DNA from: Paracoccaceae bacterium
GTDB lineage: Bacteria > Pseudomonadota > Alphaproteobacteria > Rhodobacterales > Rhodobacteraceae
Reading direction: 5' to 3'
Assembly: GCA_007121115.1 (NCBI GenBank)
Contig: SKMI01000337.1
Span: 1-7,248 of the forward strand
Length of the DNA stretch: 7,248 nucleotides
The notes under the pieces are model-generated. The model searched no databases. It saw only the letters and a program-made list of their open reading frames with translations, and was not told where the DNA came from. Of the stretch, positions 1 through 6,376 are shown piece by piece. The translations under genes and the position numbers were made by a program. The first letter of the stretch is position 1. Each line of letters opens with the position of its first letter.

Positions 1-757
1 CGCATTTCGAAATCCGTCATCGCTTCAGCGACAGGGTGCGCGGACTCTGATCCGCAAGTTTGCTGATGGTCCCCAGCCCGGGACTGAACCGGGCACGCGG
101 CGCTTGCTGCCTGCACCACGGATGTGGTGATGATCGGCTTTTACCCGGGATAATCGACCATAATAGGTTTCGTTGCGATCTTCTAGAGTTATCGGGTGTT
201 GTTCGGTTATGCTGCAGCCTGTCAAACGCGGATGGTGTATGCGTGAGTTCATGCGTTCGCGTAATAACGGCAGCCTGTCCATCGCCTGCGGAGCCAGCAG
301 AGCTGGCCCGGATTCCCCGACATGTCAATTCCCTCGGTGAGAGATTTCCGCAGGGTCCCGCCACGACTGAAACGACGGGCAACGCCCCTCGTACTGTGAC
401 CGATCGCCCTGGCTGCCTGCTGAATCCCGATGCGGTCCGGCCAATCCAGTTCTCCGGTCCTGCCGAAGAATCACCGCCTATCAGACGTCATTCGATACGA
501 ATCCACATGGCGCGCCCTGTCATGCAACGGGACCGTGAATGCGTCCGGCCTGTGGCGAGCCCCGAGCGCTTTCATTCATCCAGAATTCTGCCCGAAACAA
601 CGCCGCCCATCAGGCAATGACCAGGCGGCTGGATTTTCCGGCCGGACCCGAAATTGACCCGGGCCAAAGACACGGATCAGCGGTGGGTACACCGTTCAGG
701 GTTTCCGGGATGACGTCGGCAAGCAGCACCAAGCGCAGGCGCAACCCTCGAACAACG
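1..757. other. Gene-less, lower-GC segment downstream of thrS
   Basis: I see no supportable gene here. Open frames exist on both strands, but their codons lack the strong G/C third-position bias of the rest of the window, and their translations are Cys/Arg/Pro-rich and match no family I know. Composition is lower in GC: bases 181-240 are about 48% GC by count, while dut and coaBC are far richer. Short perfect hairpins occur at 20-31, 40-55, 76-94, 114-129 and 293-307, with a weaker one at 602-629. The minus-strand codons reading to a stop at 17-19 look mildly coding-like over about 20 residues and could be the tail of a decayed gene, but I cannot name it. No tRNA, rRNA, IS end or clear thrS terminator was found. 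It could be an old insertion remnant, a structured RNA, or ordinary intergenic DNA. Confidence 0.6.
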
Positions 758-2752
758 CTATAATGCCGGCCCGTTCGAGCGCTGGTCCGGCGGCGTGGCC
801 TCGGCGACCAGATCAGACACCAGCGCCTCCAGCGCCACCGTCTCGGTCCGGTTGGCGCCCAGACGCCGGACTGAAACCGTGCGCTCGGCCACCTCGCGCG
901 CGCCGATGGCCAGGATCACCGGCACCTTGCCCACCGAATGTTCGCGGACCTTGTAGTTGATCTTCTCGTTGCGCAGGTCGAGTTCCGCCCGCAGCCCCGC
1001 CGCCTGCAGCGCCGCCACCACCTCGCGGCAGTAGTCATCCGCGTCCGACACGATGGAGGCAACCACCACCTGACGCGGCGCCAGCCAAAGGGGCAGCCGT
1101 CCGGCGTAGTGCTCGATCAGCAGGCCTATGAAGCGCTCGAACGTGCCAAAGACCGCGCGGTGCAGCATGACGGGCCGGTGCCGCGCGCCATCCTTGCCGA
1201 TATAGGTCGCGTCAAGCCGTTCGGGCAGCACATAATCCAGCTGGAACGTGCCCGCCTGCCAGGTGCGACCGATGGCGTCGGTCAGGTGGAATTCCAGCTT
1301 CGGCCCGTAGAACGCGCCCTCGCCCTCGGCGTACTCGAACGTCAGCCCGGCATCGGTCAGCGCTTCGGCCAGCGCCGCCTCGGCGCGGTCCCAGGTGGCG
1401 TCGGAGCCCGCGCGCACCTCGGGGCGGGTGGCCAGCTTGTAGGCGATGTCGGTCAGCCCCATATGCCCGTAGACGCGGTTGAACAGCGCCAGGAAGCGCG
1501 CCGTCTCGGAGGCGATCTGATCCTCGCGGCAGAAAATGTGCGCGTCATCCTGCGTCATCTGGCGCACCCGCATCAGCCCGTGCAGCGCGCCATGCGCCTC
1601 GTTGCGGTGACAGCAGCCGAATTCGGCCATCCGCAACGGCATGTCGCGGTAGGATTTTGTGCCCTGCTTGAATATCTGGACATGGGCGGGGCAGTTCATG
1701 GGCTTCAACGCCATCAGCCGGGCATCGGCCGAAAGCACTGGGTCGGTGTCCTCATCCTCGACCGACGGCACCTCGTCCGGAACCACGAACATGTTTTCAC
1801 GGAACTTGCCCCAATGGCCGGACTGGCGCCACAGCTCGGCGTCCAGAAGCTGGGGCGTCTTGACCTCCTGATACCCGTCGGCGTCAAGCTGTCGGCGGAT
1901 ATAGGCCTCCAGCGTGCGCCAGATGGTGAAGCCATGCGGGTGCCAGAAGACCGAACCCACGGCCTCGGCCTGAAAATGGAAAAGCCCCATTTCACGGCCC
2001 AGGCGGCGGTGATCGCGCTTGGCCGCCTCCTCCAGCATGGTCAGGTGCGCCTTGAGCGCCTTGCGGTCCTTGAACGCCACGCCATAGATGCGCTGCAGCA
2101 TGGGGCGCGTGTTGTCGCCCAACCAGTAGGCGCCGGCGATGGACATCAGCTTGAAGGCATCGGCCGGGACCTGCCCCGTATGCTGCAGATGCGGGCCGCG
2201 GCAGAGGTCCTGCCAGTCCCCGTGCCAGTACATGCGCAAGGGCTCGCCCTCGGGGATGCGGTCGATCAGTTCCAGCTTGAAGGGCTCGTTCGCGGCCGAG
2301 TAATGCGCGATGGCGCGGGGGCGGTCCCAGACTTCGGTGGTCACCGGCTCGCGGGCATTGATGATCTCGCGCATTCGCGCCTCGATCCGCGCCAGATCCT
2401 CGGGGACGAAGGGCTCGGCGCGATCGAAGTCATAGAACCAGCCGTGGTCGCGCACCGGGCCGATGGTGACTTTGACATCGGGCCAGAGCTCCTGCACCGC
2501 GCGGGCCATGATATGCGCCAGGTCATGGCGGATCAGTTCCAGCGCGGGTTCGTCATCGGCCATGGTGTGGATGGCGATGCTGGCGTCCGCGTCGATGGGC
2601 CATTGCAGGTCCCAGTGCGTACCGTTCACCGTCGCCGAAATCGCCTTCTTCGCCAGCGAGTTCGAGATATCGGCGGCCACCTGCGCAGGCGTCACGCCCG
2701 CGTCATAGGAACGCGCATTGCCATCAGGAAATGTCAGGGAAATCTGGGCCAT
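758..2752 (-). CDS. thrS: Threonine--tRNA ligase (ThrRS), complete
   Basis: Cytosolic class II aminoacyl-tRNA synthetase that charges tRNA-Thr with threonine using ATP. At 664 residues it is a little longer than the E. coli enzyme (642). Domains in order: TGS (about 1-62); SAD editing domain with H76/H80 (HDLAH) and C184/H188 (CRGPH), which clears mischarged Ser-tRNA-Thr; catalytic core (about 255-550) with motif 2 around R383-N384-E385; anticodon-binding domain (about 555-650). The expected zinc ligands are present: C354 in KPMNCPAHV, H405 in DDAHIFC and H531 in VMLHRAVFG. An acidic loop at about 327-342 is longer than in E. coli; I recall similar loops in alphaproteobacterial ThrRS. The ATG is backed by GAGGA on the minus strand, 7 nt upstream. 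The stop is TAG. The last residues (RSNGPAL) run slightly past where I would expect relatives to end. It is transcribed divergently from coaBC. Confidence 0.97.
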   Translation of the reverse strand: MAQISLTFPDGNARSYDAGVTPAQVAADISNSLAKKAISATVNGTHWDLQWPIDADASIAIHTMADDEPALELIRHDLAHIMARAVQELWPDVKVTIGPVRDHGWFYDFDRAEPFVPEDLARIEARMREIINAREPVTTEVWDRPRAIAHYSAANEPFKLELIDRIPEGEPLRMYWHGDWQDLCRGPHLQHTGQVPADAFKLMSIAGAYWLGDNTRPMLQRIYGVAFKDRKALKAHLTMLEEAAKRDHRRLGREMGLFHFQAEAVGSVFWHPHGFTIWRTLEAYIRRQLDADGYQEVKTPQLLDAELWRQSGHWGKFRENMFVVPDEVPSVEDEDTDPVLSADARLMALKPMNCPAHVQIFKQGTKSYRDMPLRMAEFGCCHRNEAHGALHGLMRVRQMTQDDAHIFCREDQIASETARFLALFNRVYGHMGLTDIAYKLATRPEVRAGSDATWDRAEAALAEALTDAGLTFEYAEGEGAFYGPKLEFHLTDAIGRTWQAGTFQLDYVLPERLDATYIGKDGARHRPVMLHRAVFGTFERFIGLLIEHYAGRLPLWLAPRQVVVASIVSDADDYCREVVAALQAAGLRAELDLRNEKINYKVREHSVGKVPVILAIGAREVAERTVSVRRLGANRTETVALEALVSDLVAEATPPDQRSNGPAL

Positions 2753-2812
2753 CGGCCGGTCCTCGTCTGTTTGGCGCCCACGGAACGCCCGATTGCGGGT
2801 TATGTGGCCAAT

Positions 2813-2841
2813 GTGATGCGGTGCGGTGGGGCGAATGTCAA
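2813..2841 (-). promoter_or_regulatory. Candidate sigma-70 promoter for thrS
   Basis: On the minus strand a perfect TTGACA -35 box lies at 2841-2836. It is followed after 17 nt by CATCAC at 2818-2813, a weak match to TATAAT (3 of 6). This would give an untranslated leader of about 50-60 nt before the thrS ATG at 2752. A relaxed -10 is common in GC-rich alphaproteobacteria, so the perfect -35 and 17-nt spacer carry the call. I see no attenuator or T-box-like leader. For divergent coaBC I found no convincing promoter in the 161-bp gap; TTGGCG at 2844-2849 lacks a well-spaced -10. Confidence 0.4.
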
Positions 2842-2913
2842 CCTTGGCGGCGCTTTCTTTCCCGCCCGTTTCGCTCTAGATCAGGGGCAGAGGGGCAACA
2901 GCTAAGGCAGGCC

Positions 2914-4104
2914 ATGCTGGCGGGGCGGCGCATCACACTGATCATCGGCGGCGGCATCGCGGCCTACAAGTGCCTGGAGCTGATCCGGCTGCTGCGCGGC
3001 GCGGGGTCGGCGGTGACGCCGGTGCTGACGGCGGGGGGGGCGCAGTTCGTCACGCCCCTGTCGGTGGCCGCATTGGCGGGCGAGCGGGTGTTTCAGGACC
3101 TGTTCGACCTGAAGGACGAGGCCGAGATGGGCCATATCGAGTTGTCGCGCGCCGCCGACCTGCTGGTTGTCGCACCCGCGACCGCGGACCTGATGGCCAA
3201 AATGGCGGGCGGGCACGCGGACGATCTGGCCAGCACGCTCTTGATGGCCACCGACAAGCGCGTGCTGATCGCGCCCGCCATGAATGTGCGCATGTGGGAG
3301 CATCCGGCAACCCAGCGCAATCTGGCCATGCTCACCGGCGACGGGGTGCTGACGGTCGGCCCCAACGCGGGCGACATGGCCTGCGGCGAATTCGGCCCGG
3401 GGCGCATGGCGGAGCCGTCCGAGATCATGGCCGCCATCGGCGCCGCGCTGGGCGACGGGCCGCTGAAGGGCCGGCATGTGATCGTCACCTCGGGGCCCAC
3501 GCACGAACCCATCGACCCGGTGCGCTACATCGCCAACCGGTCCTCGGGCGCGCAGGGGGCGGCGCTGGCGGCGGCGCTGCGCGACCTGGGCGCGCGCGTC
3601 AGTTTCATCACCGGCCCGGCCAGCGTGCCACCGCCTGCGGGGGTGGCGGTGACGCGGGTGGAAACCGCCGTTGCGATGCGCGACGCGGCATTGGCCGCCC
3701 TGCCCGCCGACGCTGCCATTTGCGCCGCCGCTGTGGCCGACTGGCGGGTGGCCAACGCGGGTGCGCAGAAGATCAAGAAGGGCGCCGCAGGCCTGCCGGT
3801 TCTGGAATTTGCCGAGAACCCCGACATCCTCACCACGCTCTCCACCCACGCGCAACGCCCTGCGCTGGTGGTGGGCTTCGCCGCCGAGACCGAGGACGTG
3901 GCCGCCCACGCCACCGCCAAGCGCGCGCGCAAGGGCTGCGACTGGATCGTCGCCAACGATGTCTCGCCCGCCACCGGCATCATGGGCGGGGCGGAAAACG
4001 CGGTGACGCTGATCACCGCCGACGGGGCCGAGGACTGGCCGCGCCTGCCGAAGGCCGAGGTCGCCCGCCGCCTGGCCGCCCGGATCGCCGAGGCGTTGGC
4101 ATGA
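2914..4104 (+). CDS. coaBC: Bifunctional phosphopantothenoylcysteine decarboxylase / phosphopantothenate--cysteine ligase
   Basis: Makes 4'-phosphopantetheine for coenzyme A: the CoaB half joins cysteine to 4'-phosphopantothenate and the FMN-dependent CoaC half decarboxylates the product. 396 residues, normal for the family (E. coli Dfp about 406). CoaC, about 1-180: flavin-binding GGGIAAYK start, active-site H74 in GHIELSRAADL, PAMN motif at 121-124, catalytic C157 in DMACGEFGPG. CoaB, about 185-396: TSGPTHEPIDPVRYIAN with R204 and N208, AAAVADWR (271-278), KIKK (286-289) and ENPDIL (301-306). The frame opens upstream at 2731, but the family begins at MLAGRRI, so I place the start at ATG 2914, with AAGG at 2904-2907. 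One oddity: SSGAQG at 210-215, where E. coli has SSGKMG. First gene of a four-gene operon; its stop overlaps the dut start (ATGA). Confidence 0.96.
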   Translation: MLAGRRITLIIGGGIAAYKCLELIRLLRGAGSAVTPVLTAGGAQFVTPLSVAALAGERVFQDLFDLKDEAEMGHIELSRAADLLVVAPATADLMAKMAGGHADDLASTLLMATDKRVLIAPAMNVRMWEHPATQRNLAMLTGDGVLTVGPNAGDMACGEFGPGRMAEPSEIMAAIGAALGDGPLKGRHVIVTSGPTHEPIDPVRYIANRSSGAQGAALAAALRDLGARVSFITGPASVPPPAGVAVTRVETAVAMRDAALAALPADAAICAAAVADWRVANAGAQKIKKGAAGLPVLEFAENPDILTTLSTHAQRPALVVGFAAETEDVAAHATAKRARKGCDWIVANDVSPATGIMGGAENAVTLITADGAEDWPRLPKAEVARRLAARIAEALA

Positions 4105-4565
4105 TGGTGGTGCAGGTGATGCGCGAGGACTGGGCCGACCCGGCGGTCGCCCTGCCGGATTACGCCACCGCCGGGGCGGCGGGCGCCGACCTGCGCGCGA
4201 ACCTGACGCCCGGGGACCGCGCGGCGGGGATCACGCTGGCGCCGGGGGCGCGGGCACTCGTGCCCACCGGGCTGCGACTGGCGCTTCCCGAAGGGTGCGA
4301 GTTGCAGATCCGCCCCCGCTCGGGCCTGGCGCGCGACCACGGGGTGACGGTGCTGAACGCGCCGGGCACGGTGGACGCGGATTATCGCGGGCCGGTGGGG
4401 GTGCTGCTGGTCAACCTCGGGGACCGCACCTTTACCGTCTCCCACGGCGCCCGGATCGCGCAAGCCGTGCTGGCGCCGGTGGTGCAGGCGCGCTTCGCCC
4501 CGGTGGCGGAACTGTCGGACACCGCGCGCGGCTCGGGTGGCTTCGGCTCCACCGGTATGGTCTGA
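4101..4565 (+). CDS. dut: dUTP diphosphatase (dUTPase)
   Basis: Cytosolic homotrimeric enzyme that hydrolyses dUTP to dUMP and pyrophosphate, keeping uracil out of DNA and supplying dUMP for thymidylate synthesis. 154 residues, typical of the trimeric family. All five motifs are present in order: 1, AGAAGADLRA (24-33); 2, RPRSGLA (71-77); 3, NAPGTVDADYRG (86-97) with the acidic pair D92/D94; 4, GARIAQ (116-121); 5, RGSGGFGSTG (143-152), the mobile C-terminal arm that closes over the substrate, with its stacking Phe148. ATG 4101 overlaps the coaBC stop (ATGA), and a second in-frame ATG follows at once at 4104. GAGG at 4090-4093 sits 7 nt before the first and 10 nt before the second, so either may be used. 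The coaBC-dut pairing is also found in E. coli (dfp-dut). Confidence 0.97.
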   Translation: MMVVQVMREDWADPAVALPDYATAGAAGADLRANLTPGDRAAGITLAPGARALVPTGLRLALPEGCELQIRPRSGLARDHGVTVLNAPGTVDADYRGPVGVLLVNLGDRTFTVSHGARIAQAVLAPVVQARFAPVAELSDTARGSGGFGSTGMV

Positions 4566-4574
4566 GGTGGCGCG

Positions 4575-5636
4575 ATGGGGTTTGTGCTGTTCCTGATGCT
4601 GGCGCTTTGGCTCCTCGGCCAATGGATGCGCGCGCCGGTCCGCGCCCGGCTGGTCATGATCGGACTGTTGTATGTGGCCGTGCTGTCCGCACAACTGGTG
4701 CTCCCGCCCGAGGCGGAACTGCGCCAGGCCACCGGCGGCGCGCCCGAACCGTGGCTGGCGCTGGGGGGTGCGGCGCTGCTGGCGGGGGGCTATTTCGCCG
4801 GGATACGCCGCCTGCGCGCCCGCGCCGCGCCCGAGGCCACAGGTCCCGCGCCCAGCCGCGACGCGCCCTTCCGCGAGGTGGAACTCAACCGCTACGCCCG
4901 CCATATCGTCCTGCGCGAAATCGGCGGCGCGGGGCAGAAGAAGCTCAAAGCCGCCCGCGTGCTGGTGGTGGGCGCGGGGGGCCTCGGCTCGCCCGCGCTC
5001 CTGTATCTGGCCGCCGCCGGGGTGGGCACACTCGGGGTGATCGACGATGACGCGGTGGACGGCTCGAACCTGCAACGGCAGGTGATCCACACCGACGCGC
5101 GGATCGGCATGCCCAAGGTGTTTTCGGCCCAGGCGGCGCTGGAGGCCCTCAACCCTTTCATCACCGTGCGCCCCTATCACCGGCGGCTGGAGGCGGAGGT
5201 CGCCGAGGCGCTGTTCGCCGACTATGACCTGATCCTCGACGGGACCGACAATTTCGACACCCGCTATCTTGTCAACCGCGCGGCGGTGGCGGCGGGCAAG
5301 CCGCTGATTGCGGCGGCGATCACGCAGTGGGAAGGGCAGATCAGCCTGTATGACCCCGCCAGCGGCGCGCCGTGCTACGAATGTGTCTTCCCCGACCGCC
5401 CCGCACCGGGGCTGGCCCCCGCCTGCGCCGAGGCCGGGGTGATCGCCCCCCTGCCCGGCGTGCTGGGCACGATGATGGCGGTGGAGGCGATGAAAGAGAT
5501 CACCGGCGCGGGCCGCGGACTGCGCGGGCGGCTGGTGATCCATGATGCGCTGGACGCCGAGACGCGCAGCATCCGGATCAAGCGCCGCACCGATTGCGCC
5601 TGCTGCGGTGGCGGGACGGCACCGGCGGAAGAGTGA
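4575..5636 (+). CDS. moeB: Membrane-anchored HesA/MoeB/ThiF-family E1-like adenylyltransferase
   Basis: Probable ATP-dependent adenylyltransferase that activates the C-terminal Gly-Gly of a ubiquitin-like sulfur carrier (MoaD or ThiS type) for molybdopterin or thiamine synthesis. 353 residues, about 100 longer than E. coli MoeB. The extra N-terminus has three hydrophobic stretches (about 2-17, 26-45, 58-77) that look like transmembrane helices. The E1-like domain (about 100-345) has nucleotide-binding GAGGLG (133-138), D157-D159, SNLQRQ (164-169), K181, LDGTDNFDTR (221-230) and two CxxC pairs (C267/C270, C341/C344) suited to the structural zinc. No rhodanese domain follows. Start ATG 4575 has GAGG at 4564-4567, overlapping the dut stop; the dut gap is 9 nt. 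The true carrier partner (MoaD, ThiS or other) cannot be told from sequence, and no carrier gene lies in this window. The family call is firm; the symbol is less so. Confidence 0.88.
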   Translation: MGFVLFLMLALWLLGQWMRAPVRARLVMIGLLYVAVLSAQLVLPPEAELRQATGGAPEPWLALGGAALLAGGYFAGIRRLRARAAPEATGPAPSRDAPFREVELNRYARHIVLREIGGAGQKKLKAARVLVVGAGGLGSPALLYLAAAGVGTLGVIDDDAVDGSNLQRQVIHTDARIGMPKVFSAQAALEALNPFITVRPYHRRLEAEVAEALFADYDLILDGTDNFDTRYLVNRAAVAAGKPLIAAAITQWEGQISLYDPASGAPCYECVFPDRPAPGLAPACAEAGVIAPLPGVLGTMMAVEAMKEITGAGRGLRGRLVIHDALDAETRSIRIKRRTDCACCGGGTAPAEE

Positions 5637-5643
5637 CCGGGCG

Positions 5644-6252
5644 GTGACCGAAGCGCCGCCCCCTGCCCGCCCCGATCCGGCCAGGACAGTCACGGGCGCG
5701 GACCGGATCATCACCCTATTACGGCAGGACCCGACCCGCTGGCAGGCGCTGAGGCTGGTTGCGGCGCTGGACCTGCCGCAGGGCTGCATCGGCGCCGGAT
5801 TCCTGCGCAATCTGGTCTGGGATCATCTGCACGGCCGGCCATCGGATTGCCGGGACGCGGATATCGACGTGCTGTTCCACGCCCCGGATAACGCCGATCC
5901 CGCATATGACGCCGGAATCGCGGCGAAACTCCGCGCCCGCGCGCCGGACCTGCGCTGGTCGGTCCGCAATCAGGCGCGGATGCACCTTCGCAATGGGGAC
6001 GCGCCCTACCCTTCGGTCGAAGACGCCATGCGCTTCTGGCCGGAGACCGCCACGGCCGTCGCCGCGCGGCGTTCCGGCGACGCGTGCGCCCTCATCGCCC
6101 CTTTCGGCCTTGCCGACCTCTACGGACTGATCCTGCACCCCACCTCGGTCGCGCCCCGCAAACGTGCGGTCTTCCATGCGCGCATCGAGGCCAAAGGCTG
6201 GCGGGCGCGGTGGCCAAGGGTGCGGGTTGTCGACGCTCACGCCCCGGAGTGA
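5644..6252 (+). CDS. Nucleotidyltransferase-like protein (DUF925 / NTP_transf_like type), function unknown
   Basis: Short protein of the uncharacterised nucleotidyltransferase-like family once called DUF925. Visible marks: GAGFLRN (50-56), NLVWDHLHG (56-64), an acidic DADID run with D71, D73 and D75 that could bind metal, RNQARMHLRNGDAPY (108-122), EDAMRFWPETATAVA (126-140) and IAPFGLADLYGLILHP (151-166). These blocks fit the family closely, but no substrate is known to me. I place the start at GTG 5644, giving 202 residues, because GGAAGAG at 5627-5633 precedes it by 10 nt and it lies just after the moeB-like stop (7-nt gap). The only in-frame ATGs upstream (5542, 5545) would force a roughly 95-nt overlap and add unconserved residues. 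Last gene of the coaBC operon; its TGA lies inside the inverted repeat at 6248-6282. No signal peptide or membrane segment. Confidence 0.82.
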   Translation: MTEAPPPARPDPARTVTGADRIITLLRQDPTRWQALRLVAALDLPQGCIGAGFLRNLVWDHLHGRPSDCRDADIDVLFHAPDNADPAYDAGIAAKLRARAPDLRWSVRNQARMHLRNGDAPYPSVEDAMRFWPETATAVAARRSGDACALIAPFGLADLYGLILHPTSVAPRKRAVFHARIEAKGWRARWPRVRVVDAHAPE

Positions 6253-6282
6253 TCACCGCCTGCTCACGCACCGGTGATCACT
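6248..6282. repeat. 11-bp perfect inverted repeat, each arm containing the palindrome GTGATCAC
   Basis: AGTGATCACCG (6248-6258) and its exact complement CGGTGATCACT (6272-6282) are separated by 13 nt. Each arm holds GTGATCAC, itself an 8-bp palindrome (6249-6256 and 6274-6281), so the element is both an inverted repeat and a pair of identical operator-like sites 25 bp centre to centre. It overlaps the stop codon of the nucleotidyltransferase-like gene and lies about 95 bp ahead of the FAS1 start. It may be a dimeric regulator's double operator for the FAS1 gene, or an 11-bp RNA hairpin ending the upstream operon. No T tract follows, which weakens the terminator reading. Confidence 0.7.
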
Positions 6283-6301
6283 TCGCGCGACACGTCGCGA
6301 A
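6282..6301. repeat. Small inverted repeat adjoining the GTGATCAC element
   Basis: TTCGCG (6282-6287) pairs exactly with CGCGAA (6296-6301) across 8 nt. An alternative pairing joins TTCG and CGAC with GTCG and CGAA around a 2-nt bulge. It abuts the larger inverted repeat, sharing its last base, so both could be part of one operon-end structure or one regulatory region. No downstream T tract. Confidence 0.4.
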
Positions 6302-6335
6302 ACTTCCGCGCCCGACCTCCCGTTCCCTGCCCCAT

Positions 6336-6352
6336 GGACACCACGCGTGTCC
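6336..6352 (+). repeat. Dyad GGACAC-N5-GTGTCC in the likely 5' leader of the FAS1 gene
   Basis: GGACAC (6336-6341) and GTGTCC (6347-6352) form a perfect 6-bp dyad around CACGC, 24 nt before the FAS1 start codon and 11 nt before its ribosome binding site. It could be an operator or a leader hairpin. Short dyads like this also occur by chance in GC-rich DNA. CCCCAT at 6330-6335 resembles a heat-shock-type -10, but no matching -35 sits at a suitable distance. Confidence 0.4.
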
Positions 6353-6376
6353 GCGACAACAACGGGAGAAATGACC

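Noticed and set aside
62..151. tRNA-like element on the minus strand (T-arm-like hairpin and CCA)
   Set aside because: The acceptor is one base short of register with CCA, the T-loop has G where A58 is nearly invariant, and no 7-nt anticodon loop with U33 can be formed.
60..620. 186-codon plus-strand open frame in the gene-less segment
   Set aside because: Codons show none of the third-position G/C bias of the real genes, there is no clear ribosome binding site, and the Cys/Arg/Pro-rich product matches no known family.
602..629. Hairpin GCCGCC/GGCGGC as a thrS terminator
   Set aside because: Six-base stem with a 16-nt loop, no T run on the minus strand and more than 120 bp past the thrS stop; too weak to call.
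938..2905. 655-codon plus-strand open frame opposite thrS
   Set aside because: It lies antisense to a complete, motif-perfect thrS. The translation is low-complexity (Gly/Arg/Val/His-rich) and matches nothing; long antisense frames are expected in high-GC genes with few stop codons.
2731..2913. Upstream in-frame extension of coaBC (start at 2731)
   Set aside because: It would overlap thrS and add 61 unconserved residues. CoaBC proteins begin right at the MLAGRRI flavin-binding strand, where ATG 2914 has its own AAGG.
2902..3909. 335-codon minus-strand open frame opposite coaBC
   Set aside because: Antisense shadow of coaBC with a Gly/Arg/His-rich composition and no recognisable motif.
3525..5810. 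761-codon minus-strand open frame
   Set aside because: It spans coaBC, dut and the moeB-like gene in antisense. The translation is Arg/Ala/Gly/His-rich with no domain, so it is a GC-driven shadow.
6303..6335. Heat-shock (RpoH)-type promoter with CCCCAT at 6330-6335
   Set aside because: The only -35-like CTTCCG at 6303 is 21 nt away, too far for the usual 13-15 nt, and it lacks CTTG.
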